Source: Phreatobacter sp.
GTDB lineage: Bacteria; Pseudomonadota; Alphaproteobacteria; Rhizobiales; Phreatobacteraceae
Reading direction: 5' to 3'
Length of the DNA stretch: 64,000 bases
Assembly: GCF_027532945.1 (NCBI RefSeq)
Contig: NZ_JAPZTZ010000005.1
Location: 62,001 to 126,000 of the forward strand
Under the pieces are notes generated by a model, which worked only from the letters and a program-made list of their open reading frames with translations, was not told where the DNA came from and ran no database searches. Numbering within the stretch: position 1 is the stretch's first letter; every line of letters begins with the position of its first letter. Both the position numbers and the translations under genes were made by a program. Below are positions 11,746-20,303 of this stretch, piece after piece.

Positions 11746-12589
11746 GGTGGGTCGGGCTCCACTTGAGCATGCGGTTGCCGATCATCACGACGATGCGGTC
11801 TGAGATGTAGCCGGCAATGCCGATGATGATCATGCCGCAGATGACGAGTTCGGTGCGGGAGAGCGTCCGTCCATCCATGATGACGGCGCCGAGGCCCTGC
11901 GGCACGCCGGTCATCTCGCCGACGACGATGACGAACCAGGCGAGGCCGAGGCCAAGGCGAAGGCCGGTGAAGATGGAGGGCAGGGCAGCCGGCAGCACCA
12001 CCTTGTAGAACTGGGCATTGCCCTGGCAGCCCAGCATCGAGGCGGCCTCGAACAGCTTGGGGTCCACCGAGCGCACGCCGAAGATCGTGTTGAGCAGGAT
12101 CGGATAAAAGGCGCCGAGGCAGACGAGGGCGAAGGCCGAGCGCGGCCCGAGCCCGAACAGGATCATCGACAGCGGCAGCCAGGCGGTGACCGGAATGGGG
12201 CGCATCACCTGGAGGAAGGGGTCGAGCACCATCCGCGCGGTGGGGATGCGTCCGATCATCAGCCCGAGCGGCAGGGCGAAGAGCGCGGCAAGGGCGAAGC
12301 CGCCATAGACACGGCCCATCGAGGCGAGGAGATGGGTGACGAGGGTTGCCGAGAAGGCGTCGTCATAAATGCCGCCGACGGCGAAATCGATCATGTACTC
12401 GCCGACCTCGTAGGGGGTCGGGATCAGCCGCGTCCAGCGACGCGTCGTGGCGATGTGCCAGAACAGCAGCAACAGGCCCGGCACGATGAGCGCCAGGACC
12501 GTCGGCTTCAGCCGCTCCCAGGGCGATTTCCCCACCGGCTTGTCCAGCGTCACCGCCGCCGGTGGCGGCGCGGTCTCGACCATCGCCAT
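11738..12589 (-). CDS. NitT/TauT-type ABC transporter permease
   Basis: A 283-aa inner membrane permease with about six membrane segments and the binding-protein-dependent transport motif EAASMLGCQGNAQFYKVVLPA (in part EAASMLG...LPAALPSIFTGLR) that docks onto the ATPase. The LGLGLAWFVIVVGEMTG stretch is typical of the SsuC/TauC class. It stands between the binding-protein gene and the ATPase gene on the same strand, with an inverted repeat just upstream. Confidence 0.92.
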   Translation of the reverse strand: MAMVETAPPPAAVTLDKPVGKSPWERLKPTVLALIVPGLLLLFWHIATTRRWTRLIPTPYEVGEYMIDFAVGGIYDDAFSATLVTHLLASMGRVYGGFALAALFALPLGLMIGRIPTARMVLDPFLQVMRPIPVTAWLPLSMILFGLGPRSAFALVCLGAFYPILLNTIFGVRSVDPKLFEAASMLGCQGNAQFYKVVLPAALPSIFTGLRLGLGLAWFVIVVGEMTGVPQGLGAVIMDGRTLSRTELVICGMIIIGIAGYISDRIVVMIGNRMLKWSPTHHG

Positions 12590-12617
12590 GTCGTTGGTCC
12601 TCCTGTCGGAAAGCGGT

Positions 12618-12643
12618 GGCCGTCCGCTCAGGAGCGGACGGCC
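12618..12643. repeat. Perfect 12-bp inverted repeat between ABC binding-protein and permease genes
   Basis: Arms at 12618-12629 and 12632-12643 are perfectly complementary with a two-base centre and no T-run. Such GC-rich hairpins between binding-protein and permease genes commonly stabilise the upstream mRNA or partly attenuate transcription, giving more binding protein than permease. That role is inferred from position. Confidence 0.6.
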
Positions 12644-12656
12644 GGGTTCAGCGCCG

Positions 12657-13613
12657 TCAGGCGGTGGCGACCTGGTTCGAGAAGGTCGGGTTCAGGAACT
12701 TGTCGAAGTCCGGCAGCTGGCGGATCTGGCGCAGCGACAGCATCTGCTCGGCATAGGTCTTGGCCTGCTTGAGCACCGTGTCGTCGAGCTTCCAGGCATA
12801 CTCGACATTGTTGGCGCCGAGCGCATGATCGACGGCTGCGCGGTTGGCGCCGAGGCGCTGCACCGTCATCTCCGCCACGGCAGGCTTGTTGGCGAGCATG
12901 AACTCGACCGCCTTGCGATGGATCGTCAGCGCGTCGCGCACCAGGGCCGGCCTGCCGGACACCGTGTCCTCATGGGTGGCGAAGACCATGTTCAGGCCGC
13001 CCATGGCAGTGCCATAGGGATACTCGACCAGCTGGCCGACGCCCGAGGAGATGGACAGGCCCGGGCCCGGCTCGGCGCCGACATAGGCGTCGATGTCGCC
13101 GCGCGACAGCATGGCGTGCATCTCGCCGAAGGGCACGCGCACCGCGGTCACGTCGCGGATCGACAGGCCCTCCATGCGCAGGCGCTCCATGATGAAGACC
13201 TCCTGGGTGGAGCCCGGCCAGATGCCGACGCGCTTGCCCTTGAGATCCTTCACCGTCTTGACGTCGGAGCCGGCCTTCGAGACGACGCCCATGCCCTTGT
13301 TGGAGAAGGCGCCGACCACCACGACGGGCTCGCCCGCCGCCCGGCCGAGCGTCGCCGCGGCGATGCCGAAGGCGCCGAAATCGACCGACTTGGTGACGAC
13401 GGCGTTCTTGCCGTCGGTGGGTGAGTCGAAGGTGATGATCTCGATCTTGGTCCCGGCCGGCGCGAAGCGCTCATAGAAATGCGGCGGCATGGAATGGATG
13501 AGCCTCAGCGAGCCCATCTTGATGGTGCGCTCCTGGGCGCGCAGCACGGAAGGGGCCGAGAGCGCGCCGGCGGCAAGGCCTGCGCCCATGAGGAAGTGGC
13601 GACGAAGGATCAT
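12657..13613 (-). CDS. NitT/TauT-type ABC transporter substrate-binding protein
   Basis: A 318-aa periplasmic binding protein of the NMT1/SsuA/TauA class. The N-terminus RRHFLMGAGLAAGA looks like a twin-arginine signal ending near SVLRA. The fold-defining pieces SVDFGAFGIAAAT, VKDLKGKRVGIWPGS and GDIDAYVGAEP are present. It captures the cargo for the downstream permease/ATPase. The ATG at 13613 starts the signal peptide; the longer open frame upstream overlaps the allophanate hydrolase C-domain gene. Ligand not identifiable by eye. Confidence 0.92.
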   Translation of the reverse strand: MILRRHFLMGAGLAAGALSAPSVLRAQERTIKMGSLRLIHSMPPHFYERFAPAGTKIEIITFDSPTDGKNAVVTKSVDFGAFGIAAATLGRAAGEPVVVVGAFSNKGMGVVSKAGSDVKTVKDLKGKRVGIWPGSTQEVFIMERLRMEGLSIRDVTAVRVPFGEMHAMLSRGDIDAYVGAEPGPGLSISSGVGQLVEYPYGTAMGGLNMVFATHEDTVSGRPALVRDALTIHRKAVEFMLANKPAVAEMTVQRLGANRAAVDHALGANNVEYAWKLDDTVLKQAKTYAEQMLSLRQIRQLPDFDKFLNPTFSNQVATA

Positions 13614-13662
13614 GACATTGCTCCTGTGGAAGGGGTGCGGGTTGGCTCCCGGTCGTGTGTGT

Positions 13663-13690
13663 GGGCCGCCGGCCACCCGGGCCGCCGGCC
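13663..13690. repeat. 12-bp direct repeat in an intergenic gap
   Basis: Two copies of GGGCCGCCGGCC at 13663-13674 and 13679-13690, four bases apart, between the AtzF C-domain gene and the binding-protein gene. Each is partly self-complementary, so the RNA could fold here. No known motif. Confidence 0.4.
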
Positions 13691-13698
13691 GTGAATGC

Positions 13699-14109
13699 TC
13701 ATGCGGCCCGGCCGGCGAGCGCCGCCATATAGGCGCGCCAGCCGCCATGGGCGGTGATCTCCTCGGCCCCGGAGAGGCCCTCGGGCTCAACGAGAAAGCC
13801 CTTGGGACGCGTGCCGTCGGCAAGGCGCAGCGTGCCAATACCGAGGGGCGAGGGGATGCCGTCGACGAAGGTGCCGAAGCCTTCCGCAGGAAGGGCCCAG
13901 ACCTCGCAGGCAATGGCCGCGCCGGTGCCGTCGGCGACGCGGATGAGGCCCGGCCGCTTCGGCGGTCCGCCGGCAAGCGCGTAGAAGCGGTAGTCCGCCG
14001 TCGTCATCGACGCCCGGCGGAAGACGCCGCCGCGGCTCGTCAGCTCGCCGTTGAGCGGCATGCCGGACAGGTGGGCGCCGACAACGACGATCTCGATCAG
14101 GTCGCTCAA
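13699..14109 (-). CDS. Allophanate hydrolase C-terminal domain as a separate protein
   Basis: A 136-aa protein matching the C-terminal domain of allophanate hydrolase (AtzF/DUR1), which decarboxylates the N-carboxycarbamate made by the amidase domain; the fold is related to gamma-glutamylcyclotransferases. Recognisable parts are VVGAHLSGMPLNGEL at the N-terminus and WALPAEGFGTFVDGIPSPLGIGTL (in part) in the middle. The best start is a TTG at 14107-14109 preceded by GGAGG five bases upstream. It lies 40 bases after the amidase gene, so what is usually one polypeptide is encoded as two here. Confidence 0.82.
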   Translation of the reverse strand: MSDLIEIVVVGAHLSGMPLNGELTSRGGVFRRASMTTADYRFYALAGGPPKRPGLIRVADGTGAAIACEVWALPAEGFGTFVDGIPSPLGIGTLRLADGTRPKGFLVEPEGLSGAEEITAHGGWRAYMAALAGRAA

Positions 14110-14149
14110 GGCTGCCTCCGGTGATGGGCGGGACGGATCATGGCGTGGC

Positions 14150-15529
14150 TCATGCAGCGGCCGTCGCGGGCTGACGGCGGCGGTCTCCCGCCGATGCCAT
14201 GAAGGCAGCGCCGAGCCTGGCCAGCGCCGCATCGGCGCCGCGCGGGCCGATCAGCGTGATGCCGGCGGGCAGGCCGTCGGCGCGGAACGGGCCGGGCACG
14301 GCGAGGGCCGAAAGGTCCAGCAGGTTGACGAAATTGGTGTAGGTGCCGAGCCGGCTGTTCGGGCCGATCGGATCGGCGGCGAGATCCGCGAGGCTGGGGA
14401 AGATGGGGGCTGTCGGCACGGCGATGACGTCGACACTGTCCCACACCGTGTCGCAGACCCGCCGGAGCTCGGCGAGCCGGTAGAGCCCCTCGAAAGCGTC
14501 GGTGGCGGAGAAGCGCTCGGCAGCGCCGACGATCTGCCGCGTCACCGGATGGACGTCGCCCGCGTTGGTGGCGAGGAAGGCGCGCATGGCGGCGTGCCGC
14601 TCGGCAACCCAGGGGCCTTCATAGAGCAGCTTCGCCACCGCGAAGAAGGGCGTCAGGTCGACGTCCACGGTCGCGCTGGCGAGCGGCCTGACGAGGCCGA
14701 GCGCCGCGTCATAGGCGCCTGCCATGGCGCCGTCGCCGAAGAACAGCCGGTCGGCCATGCGCGGCAGGCCGAGCCGGGTGAGCGGCGCCGCGGTCGCGGG
14801 ATCGTCGGCGACGATGGGCCGTGAGAAGGCGTCTTCGGCGTCGTAGCCGCGCATCACCGCATAGGCGAGAAAGGCATCGGCGGTGTCATGGGCGAAGACC
14901 GAGACGCAGTCGAGCGTCCGGCAGGCCGGCAGCACGCCGCGCGTCGAGATCGCCCCGACCGAGGGCTTCAGGCCGACGAGATCGTTGAGCCCGGCCGGCA
15001 CGCGGCCCGATCCCGCCGTGTCGGTGCCGAGTGACAGCGGCACGATGCCCTGGGCGACGGCAACCGCCGAGCCCGAACTCGAGCCGCCGGGTACGCGGGC
15101 GGGATCGAAGGCGTTGCGCGGCACCGGATAGGGCGAGCGCACGCCGACAAGGCCGGTGGCGAACTGGTCGAGATTGGTCTTGCCGATGACGATGGCACCC
15201 GCGGCCACCAGCTTCTCCACCGCCGTCGCCGAACGCTGCGGGACGAAGGCAAAGGCCGGGCAGGCGGCGGTGGTCGGCAGGCCGGCCACGTCGATATTGT
15301 CCTTCACTGCGACCGGGATGCCCCAGAGCGGATAGCGGACCGGATCGAAGGCCGGCAGGCGCGACGCCTCCGCCACCACGTCGGCTTCAGGTCGCAGATG
15401 GATGAAGATGCCGGGATCGTCGACGGCGGCGATGCGCGCGTAAACGCTGCCCATGACCGCGGCGACGGAAGTGCCACGGCGATAGGCGTCATGAAGGGAG
15501 GCGACCGTCGGTGCTGCTGGCGAAGGCAT
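14150..15529 (-). CDS. atzF: Allophanate hydrolase, amidase domain
   Basis: A 459-aa amidase-signature enzyme most like the N-terminal domain of allophanate hydrolase. The Ser-cisSer-Lys triad is visible as K76 (VKDNID), the serines at 150-152 (GGSSSGS) and nucleophile S174 (DTAGSGR). The segments LLYEGPWVAER and LGTYTNFVNLLDLSALAVP (in part) are typical of AtzF. Full-length enzymes are near 600 aa; the missing C-terminal domain is the next gene. It would release ammonia from allophanate made by biuret, cyanurate, urea or guanidine pathways, none of which is in the window. Confidence 0.88.
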   Translation of the reverse strand: MPSPAAPTVASLHDAYRRGTSVAAVMGSVYARIAAVDDPGIFIHLRPEADVVAEASRLPAFDPVRYPLWGIPVAVKDNIDVAGLPTTAACPAFAFVPQRSATAVEKLVAAGAIVIGKTNLDQFATGLVGVRSPYPVPRNAFDPARVPGGSSSGSAVAVAQGIVPLSLGTDTAGSGRVPAGLNDLVGLKPSVGAISTRGVLPACRTLDCVSVFAHDTADAFLAYAVMRGYDAEDAFSRPIVADDPATAAPLTRLGLPRMADRLFFGDGAMAGAYDAALGLVRPLASATVDVDLTPFFAVAKLLYEGPWVAERHAAMRAFLATNAGDVHPVTRQIVGAAERFSATDAFEGLYRLAELRRVCDTVWDSVDVIAVPTAPIFPSLADLAADPIGPNSRLGTYTNFVNLLDLSALAVPGPFRADGLPAGITLIGPRGADAALARLGAAFMASAGDRRRQPATAAA

Positions 15530-15701
15530 GATCCTGCTCGTGCTGGACCCTGTCTCGCAACGCTCGTGCCAAGGCGCGCGGGCCGGCGCCTCAGGCCGCT
15601 TCGGCCAGAGTGCCAGCGAGCGTCATCCTTGCAGGTCATTGAAAATGCGGAGAAAAGACTGCCCCGTCGTGGCGGCAAGCATCAGAGCCACAAGCCGAGA
15701 G

Positions 15702-15713
15702 ATTGTATGCAAT
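15702..15713. promoter_or_regulatory. Candidate GntR/FadR-type operator
   Basis: ATTG-TATG-CAAT forms an inverted repeat with four-base arms, resembling the TTGTATGCAA-like sites bound by FadR-subfamily GntR regulators. It lies in the 228-base gap between the GntR gene and the amidase gene, upstream of the operon the regulator would control. Short, so only suggestive. Confidence 0.4.
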
Positions 15714-15757
15714 ACGTCAGATAGTCCACAAGAATGCTCACAAAATAGGCAAATGCC

Positions 15758-16462
15758 TCAGGCTGGGCCTTGGGCGACGATCGTCTCCCAGGCGCGGGCG
15801 GACAGGCCGATATGGTCGCGCATGGCGGCGGCGGCGCGCTCCGCGTCCCCCCGCTGGATCGCCTGCACCACCTGGTCGTGCTCGTGGTGCGAGCGGGCCA
15901 GCCGGTCGCGCCCCTCGAACTGTGCGCGCCGGAACGGTGCCAGGCGCCGCCGCGTCGCCGAGGCCATCTCGGCGAGATAGCTGTTGTGCGAGCCGCGATA
16001 GATGGTGACGTGGAAGGTGATATTGGCAGCGCTATAGGCGTCGAGGTCGCCGTCATGGACGAGCCGCGCCATGGACCGGTGCAACTCGTCCAGGCCGGCG
16101 CGTTCGGCGCGGTCCATCTTCACCGCGCAGAGTCCGGCCGCGACGCTCTCGAGCTCGCCCATCACCGCGAACATGTCGCGCAACTGGGCATGGTCGGGCT
16201 TGGCGACCACGGCGCCACGATGCGGCCGGATGTCGACGAGCCCGGAGGAGGAGAGCTGCCGCAGCGCCTCGCGGACCGGCGTGCGCGATACCGAAAATTC
16301 CGCCGCGATCTGCGCCTCGTCGAGCGGCGCGCCGGGCAGCAGACGGCCGGAGACGATGGCCTCGGCGAGCCGGGTTTGCAGCTCTTCGGAGCGCGTGTTG
16401 CGGCCATTGCCGGTGGCGCGGCGGCTGGCCATGTCGCGCGACGGTGCGGTCATCGGTGCCAT
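15758..16462 (-). CDS. GntR family transcriptional regulator (FadR/FCD type)
   Basis: A 234-aa regulator with an N-terminal winged helix (about residues 20-85, including VSRTPVREALRQLSSSGLV in part) and a C-terminal all-helical FCD ligand-binding domain. The pattern DAYSAANITFHVTIYRGSHN and a later HHEHDQVVQAIQRGD fits FCD metal/ligand positions. Its ATG at 16462 overlaps the TGA of the DUF2125 gene (TGATG); an alternative ATG is three codons downstream. It sits directly upstream of the allophanate/ABC operon and probably represses it until a ligand binds. Confidence 0.88.
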   Translation of the reverse strand: MAPMTAPSRDMASRRATGNGRNTRSEELQTRLAEAIVSGRLLPGAPLDEAQIAAEFSVSRTPVREALRQLSSSGLVDIRPHRGAVVAKPDHAQLRDMFAVMGELESVAAGLCAVKMDRAERAGLDELHRSMARLVHDGDLDAYSAANITFHVTIYRGSHNSYLAEMASATRRRLAPFRRAQFEGRDRLARSHHEHDQVVQAIQRGDAERAAAAMRDHIGLSARAWETIVAQGPA

Positions 16463-17451
16463 CAGGGCAACAGCGAGGGCAGGCCGATGCGCAGCGGCCC
16501 GATCTGCAGCCGCCCGTCGGTGGCGCGCAGGGTGAAGAGCCGGCCCTGGCGGCCTTCGACCTCGGACGGTCGGCTGGCCATGGTGATGGCGCCGGCGGCG
16601 AGGGGCCCGAGATTGGCGGTCAGGCCCGTCGCCTGCAGCACCTGTTCGAGATTGGCGGCGCGCAGCTCGATCTCGCCCTCGGGCCGGCCCTCCGGCGTCA
16701 GCCGCACAGTACCCTTGGCCACGGCGAGGGCCTGGCCCTGGACGAGGCGCAGCAGCACGAGTTCGACCGCGCCGCCCGCCGCCACCCACTGGCGCAGCGG
16801 CAGGGGCTGCGGCCGGCTGGCATTGCGCAGCAGCTTGCGGGCGACGAACTGGATCTCGGCATCGACCGGCGCCATGGGGCGCAGCCCGAAACTCGCGGCG
16901 TTGAACTTCGCCACCACGTCGACGCTGACGGGATCGCCGCGGTTCGGGCGGGTGTGGAATTCGGCCCGCGGGGTCTTCACCAGCACCGTGCCGTCGCGCA
17001 CCACTTCGAGGTCGTCGATGACGACGCTGGAACTGTCATAGCCGCCGATGGCGAGCTGGGCCGAGGCCTGGGCGAGGCGCCAGGTGGCCTGGGTGACGGA
17101 GGGGTCGCCCTCGGTCACCACCGTCATCGGGCCGGTCCATTCGGAAATGACGTGTCCGGGGCTCCAGATCTGCGAGACCACCTTCAGCCGCTCGAAGCGA
17201 TAGGTCTGGTAGGGCCTCGCCTCGTCGCGCAGCTCCACCGTCGGCTTCGTGCAGGTGATCTCCATGCGGAACGGATAGCCGCCGCCGCTGCGCTCGCCGC
17301 AGGTGATGACGCGGCCATTGGCGGCCTCGGCGGTGAGCCAGCGCTGGATGGCGTCCTCGGCGCGTCCGGCACCCCAGGACCACACGGCGCTCCAGGCACC
17401 GATGGCGAGGGCGACGATGACCACGGGAATCGCGAAGGTCCTGAAACGCAT
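16462..17451 (-). CDS. DUF2125 domain-containing membrane-anchored protein
   Basis: A 329-aa protein with one N-terminal membrane helix (about residues 7-27) and a long periplasmic domain of the DUF2125 family, confined largely to Alphaproteobacteria. The ITCGERSGGGYPFRMEITC segment with its two Cys is a family hallmark. Function is not known. Its stop overlaps the start of the GntR gene, but the two need not be functionally related. It is divergent from chaC across an 84-base gap. Confidence 0.85.
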   Translation of the reverse strand: MRFRTFAIPVVIVALAIGAWSAVWSWGAGRAEDAIQRWLTAEAANGRVITCGERSGGGYPFRMEITCTKPTVELRDEARPYQTYRFERLKVVSQIWSPGHVISEWTGPMTVVTEGDPSVTQATWRLAQASAQLAIGGYDSSSVVIDDLEVVRDGTVLVKTPRAEFHTRPNRGDPVSVDVVAKFNAASFGLRPMAPVDAEIQFVARKLLRNASRPQPLPLRQWVAAGGAVELVLLRLVQGQALAVAKGTVRLTPEGRPEGEIELRAANLEQVLQATGLTANLGPLAAGAITMASRPSEVEGRQGRLFTLRATDGRLQIGPLRIGLPSLLP

Positions 17452-17535
17452 GGGGCTCCGTCCGGAAGGCTGCTTGCGCGGGCAGGGCCGCGTCTATAGC
17501 AGAACCGCTGCGCCCCGTCCCTCCTGGCACATGGC

Positions 17536-18069
17536 ATGGAACAGCAATCCGGCGATCTCTGGGTGTTCGGCTACGGCTCGCTGATGTGGCGACCGGGCTT
17601 CGATTGCGTCGAGCGCTGGCCCGCCCGCCTGATCGGCCTGCACCGCTCGCTCTGCGTCTATTCGCACCATCACCGCGGCACGCCGGAAAAGCCGGGCCTG
17701 GTTCTCGGCCTCGACCGCGGCGGGGCCTGCCGCGGCATGGCCTTCCGCGTCGCGGCGGCGTACGCCGAGGCGACCATCGCCTATCTGCGCGAGCGCGAGC
17801 AGGTGACCTCGGTCTACATCGAAGCCTGGCGCAACGTGACGCTGGAGCGGCCCGACGGCGCGCGTGTCCGGGCGCTGACCTATCTCGTCGACCGCGGCCA
17901 TCCCCAATATGCCGGCCGCCTCGACCGCGAACGGCAATTGCACATGGTCCGCCAGGGCCACGGCCATTCCGGCGCCAATCCGGATTATGTCGTCAACACG
18001 GTGAAGGCCATTGAGGAGCTCGGCTTCCGCGACGCCGACCTCCACTGGCTCGCCGCACAGCTCCGCTGA
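17536..18069 (+). CDS. ChaC-type gamma-glutamylcyclotransferase
   Basis: A 177-aa protein of the ChaC family, which cleaves glutathione to 5-oxoproline and Cys-Gly. The nucleotide-loop-like FGYGSLMW motif is at 11-18, followed by SHHHRGTPEKPGLVLGLD (in part) and the HSGANPDYV segment. Length and motif order agree with bacterial ChaC. It ends exactly one base before the stop of the convergent ubiH-like gene, so the two transcripts must overlap. Confidence 0.92.
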   Translation: MEQQSGDLWVFGYGSLMWRPGFDCVERWPARLIGLHRSLCVYSHHHRGTPEKPGLVLGLDRGGACRGMAFRVAAAYAEATIAYLREREQVTSVYIEAWRNVTLERPDGARVRALTYLVDRGHPQYAGRLDRERQLHMVRQGHGHSGANPDYVVNTVKAIEELGFRDADLHWLAAQLR

Positions 18070-19308
18070 TCAGGGCAGCTGGCCGCGCAGCAGCTTCGGC
18101 ACGTCGCCGACGATGCCGGCCGCCTGGCGCATGAAGAAGCCCTTGAGGGCCGGCATGCGGTCGACGAGGCCGAGGCCGAGATCGCGCACGACGCGCAGCG
18201 GCTGCGAGCCGTTGGAGAACAGGCGGTTGAGCCCGTCCGTCGTCGCGCCCATCAGCGTCGTGTCAAAGCGCCGCCAGCGCTGGTAGCGGGCGAGCACATC
18301 CGCGGCACCATGGTCGAGGCCGAGCCGGGCCGCATCGGCGACGCATTCGACCAGGGCCGCCACGTCGCGGAAACCCATATTGATGCCCTGGCCGGCAATG
18401 GGGTGGATGACGTGGGCGGCATCGCCCACCAGCGCGAGGCGCGGGCCCACGAAGTCGCGCGCCACCTGCAGCTTCAGCGGATAGGCGGCGGGCCTGTCGA
18501 GGACGGTGACCGTGCCGAGCTTGTGGCCGAAGCGGCTTTCCAGCTCGTCCTGGAAGAGTTCGCGTGGCAGGCGGCAGAGCCGCTCCGCGCGGCCGGTCTC
18601 CTCGGTCCAGACGATGGAGGACCGGCGGCCGGTCAGCGGCAGCACGGCGAAGGGGCCGGCGGGGAGGAAATGCTCCTCTGCCCGGCCCTCATGGTCGTTT
18701 TCGTGGGACACGGTGCAGACGACGCCGGACTGGCCATAGTCCCAGCCGACCGTTCGGATGCCCGCCATCTCGCGAATGCGGGAGCGGCCTCCATCGCAGG
18801 CGACGAGCAGCGGCGTCTCGATCACCGCGCCATTGGCAAGCGTGACGCGGGTGGTGCCAGCCTCTGCCTCGAAGCCGGTCACCGTCGAGGCGATCATGCC
18901 GACGCCGAGGTCGCGGGCGCGTTCCCACAGCGCGACGGTGACGGTGGCGTTCGGCGCCATGTGGGCGAAGGGTTCGCCCGGTGCGATCTCTCCGGCGAAG
19001 GTGAGGAACACGGGCCGGACCACGTCCATGGTGCGGCTGTCGGTGACGACCATGTCGAGGATCGGCTGGGCCTCGGGGGCGATGGCGTCCCAGACGCCGG
19101 TCGCCTCGAACATCCGGCGCGCCGCGGCGGCGAAGGCCGATGCCCGGCCCTGGTCGGCGGGCGGCGCGGCGATGGCGGGATCGACGATATGGACGGCAAA
19201 GCCGCGCCCCAGCGCCGTCTTGAAGGCGACGGCCAGCGACAGACCGGCGAGGCCTCCGCCGGCGATCAGGACGGAGGTGCGCTCAGCGGCGGAAACGGGT
19301 TCGGTCAT
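18070..19308 (-). CDS. UbiH/UbiF/COQ6-family FAD-dependent ubiquinone hydroxylase
   Basis: A 412-aa flavoprotein monooxygenase of the class that hydroxylates the ring of ubiquinone precursors. The N-terminal dinucleotide motif IAGGGLAGLS lies at 15-24, the DG motif ACDGGRSRIRE in the middle, and the second FAD motif GDAAHVIHPIAGQGINMGFRD (in part) is intact. The family contains UbiH, UbiF, UbiI and alphaproteobacterial UbiL/UbiM, which cannot be separated by eye. ubiG lies about 1 kb upstream on the same strand, which fits a ubiquinone role. Confidence 0.9.
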   Translation of the reverse strand: MTEPVSAAERTSVLIAGGGLAGLSLAVAFKTALGRGFAVHIVDPAIAAPPADQGRASAFAAAARRMFEATGVWDAIAPEAQPILDMVVTDSRTMDVVRPVFLTFAGEIAPGEPFAHMAPNATVTVALWERARDLGVGMIASTVTGFEAEAGTTRVTLANGAVIETPLLVACDGGRSRIREMAGIRTVGWDYGQSGVVCTVSHENDHEGRAEEHFLPAGPFAVLPLTGRRSSIVWTEETGRAERLCRLPRELFQDELESRFGHKLGTVTVLDRPAAYPLKLQVARDFVGPRLALVGDAAHVIHPIAGQGINMGFRDVAALVECVADAARLGLDHGAADVLARYQRWRRFDTTLMGATTDGLNRLFSNGSQPLRVVRDLGLGLVDRMPALKGFFMRQAAGIVGDVPKLLRGQLP

Positions 19309-19527
19309 GGCGGCAATCTAGCCCAGCCGGCGTCAACAGGGAAATCGGACGCGGCGGGCGCGCCGCGCATCCTGTCAACGCGCCGGCGGCCCGGCTGGAT
19401 CGCATCGGGCAGGGCGCGGCGAGGCCGGATCGGCGAGGACGCATGGATCGGCGGGCTTCAGGCAACGCGAGAGGCTGCCCGGACGGGATCGGTCGGGCGG
19501 TATCAGGTGGCCGTCTGGAGAGAACGA

Positions 19528-19743
19528 TCAACCGCGAACGGCGAGGTTCACGGCCTTGGGTCCCTTGCCCCGCTTGTCGGGCTCCAGTTCGAACGACAGC
19601 TTCTGCCCTTCGGCGAGGCTCGCCAGTCCCGATCGCTGGACAGCAGAGATATGGACGAAGATGTCCTTGCCGCCGTCATCGGGTTTGATGAAGCCATAGC
19701 CTTTCTCGGTGTTGAAGAACTTGACGGTCCCCGTCATCGACAT
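19528..19743 (-). CDS. Cold-shock domain protein (CspA family)
   Basis: A 71-aa single cold-shock domain. RNP1 is KGYGFIKP at 14-21 and RNP2 is DIFVHISAV at 27-35; it binds single-stranded RNA or DNA and melts mRNA structure. The start at 19743 has an AAGG nine bases upstream; an internal ATG two codons later is possible. The upstream frame stays open for 93 codons but does not look coding and is probably the long structured leader usual for csp genes. Confidence 0.94.
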   Translation of the reverse strand: MSMTGTVKFFNTEKGYGFIKPDDGGKDIFVHISAVQRSGLASLAEGQKLSFELEPDKRGKGPKAVNLAVRG

Positions 19744-19937
19744 GCCGGTCAGCCTTTCCGAATGCACTGCCGGTTCCGCACGATTGCGAACCTGCTCGGG
19801 CTCCTGATCAGGAATATCCGCGATGGTTCGCCTCCCTTGCGGGACGCTGGCCGCCGCCAGATCCTTGCCGCCCGGATCTGAGAGCCGCAAGAAGCGTAGT
19901 ACGGAATTTTCTGGCTGCACAGTCCCCTTCTGCTTGA
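19744..19937 (-). promoter_or_regulatory. Probable long 5' leader and promoter region of the csp gene
   Basis: A 194-base gap upstream of the cold-shock gene, downstream of a small secreted-protein gene. It contains a 12-bp palindrome TCCTGATCAGGA at 19802-19813. Long leaders that refold with temperature are known for csp mRNAs; a leader here is inference, and the transcription start is not visible. Confidence 0.4.
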
Positions 19938-20255
19938 TTAGCAGCGGTTTCCCTGCGTCATGAAGGCCGTTCTGTTGCGCTGCAAAGAAGAGGTGGCGCA
20001 AGGCACCGGAGATATACGCCACGTTGTAACGTTTTCATCGGTCGTACAGATTGCAATCCGCTCGCCGCCGGGCGTCTTGAGGCAAATTGTCTCGCCCACG
20101 AGCCAGCTTTTCCCAGCCGCCCGGCACGTGCAGGGCGGCAGGCTGACCGGCGGTCCGGGGGTAAAGGGCTGGCGTTGCGGCGCGGCCGGGTCCTGCGCGG
20201 CCAGGGGCTGGCCCACGCTGACGACGGCGAGAAGAACGAGGGCCGCGCGACGCAT
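19938..20255 (-). CDS. Small secreted hypothetical protein (105 aa)
   Basis: A 105-aa protein with a clear signal peptide (residues 1-20, ending PLAAQ). The mature part is Pro-rich and then Cys-rich: [30 protein letters not shown] and ISPVPCATS give four to five cysteines that could form disulfides in the periplasm. I do not recognise a named domain. It lies between csp and ubiG on the same strand. Confidence 0.7.
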   Translation of the reverse strand: MRRAALVLLAVVSVGQPLAAQDPAAPQRQPFTPGPPVSLPPCTCRAAGKSWLVGETICLKTPGGERIAICTTDENVTTWRISPVPCATSSLQRNRTAFMTQGNRC

Positions 20256-20303
20256 GGAAGAAGGCTAGCAGGGCGGCGCGCCCTGTCCAGCGTCAGCTCG
20301 GCC

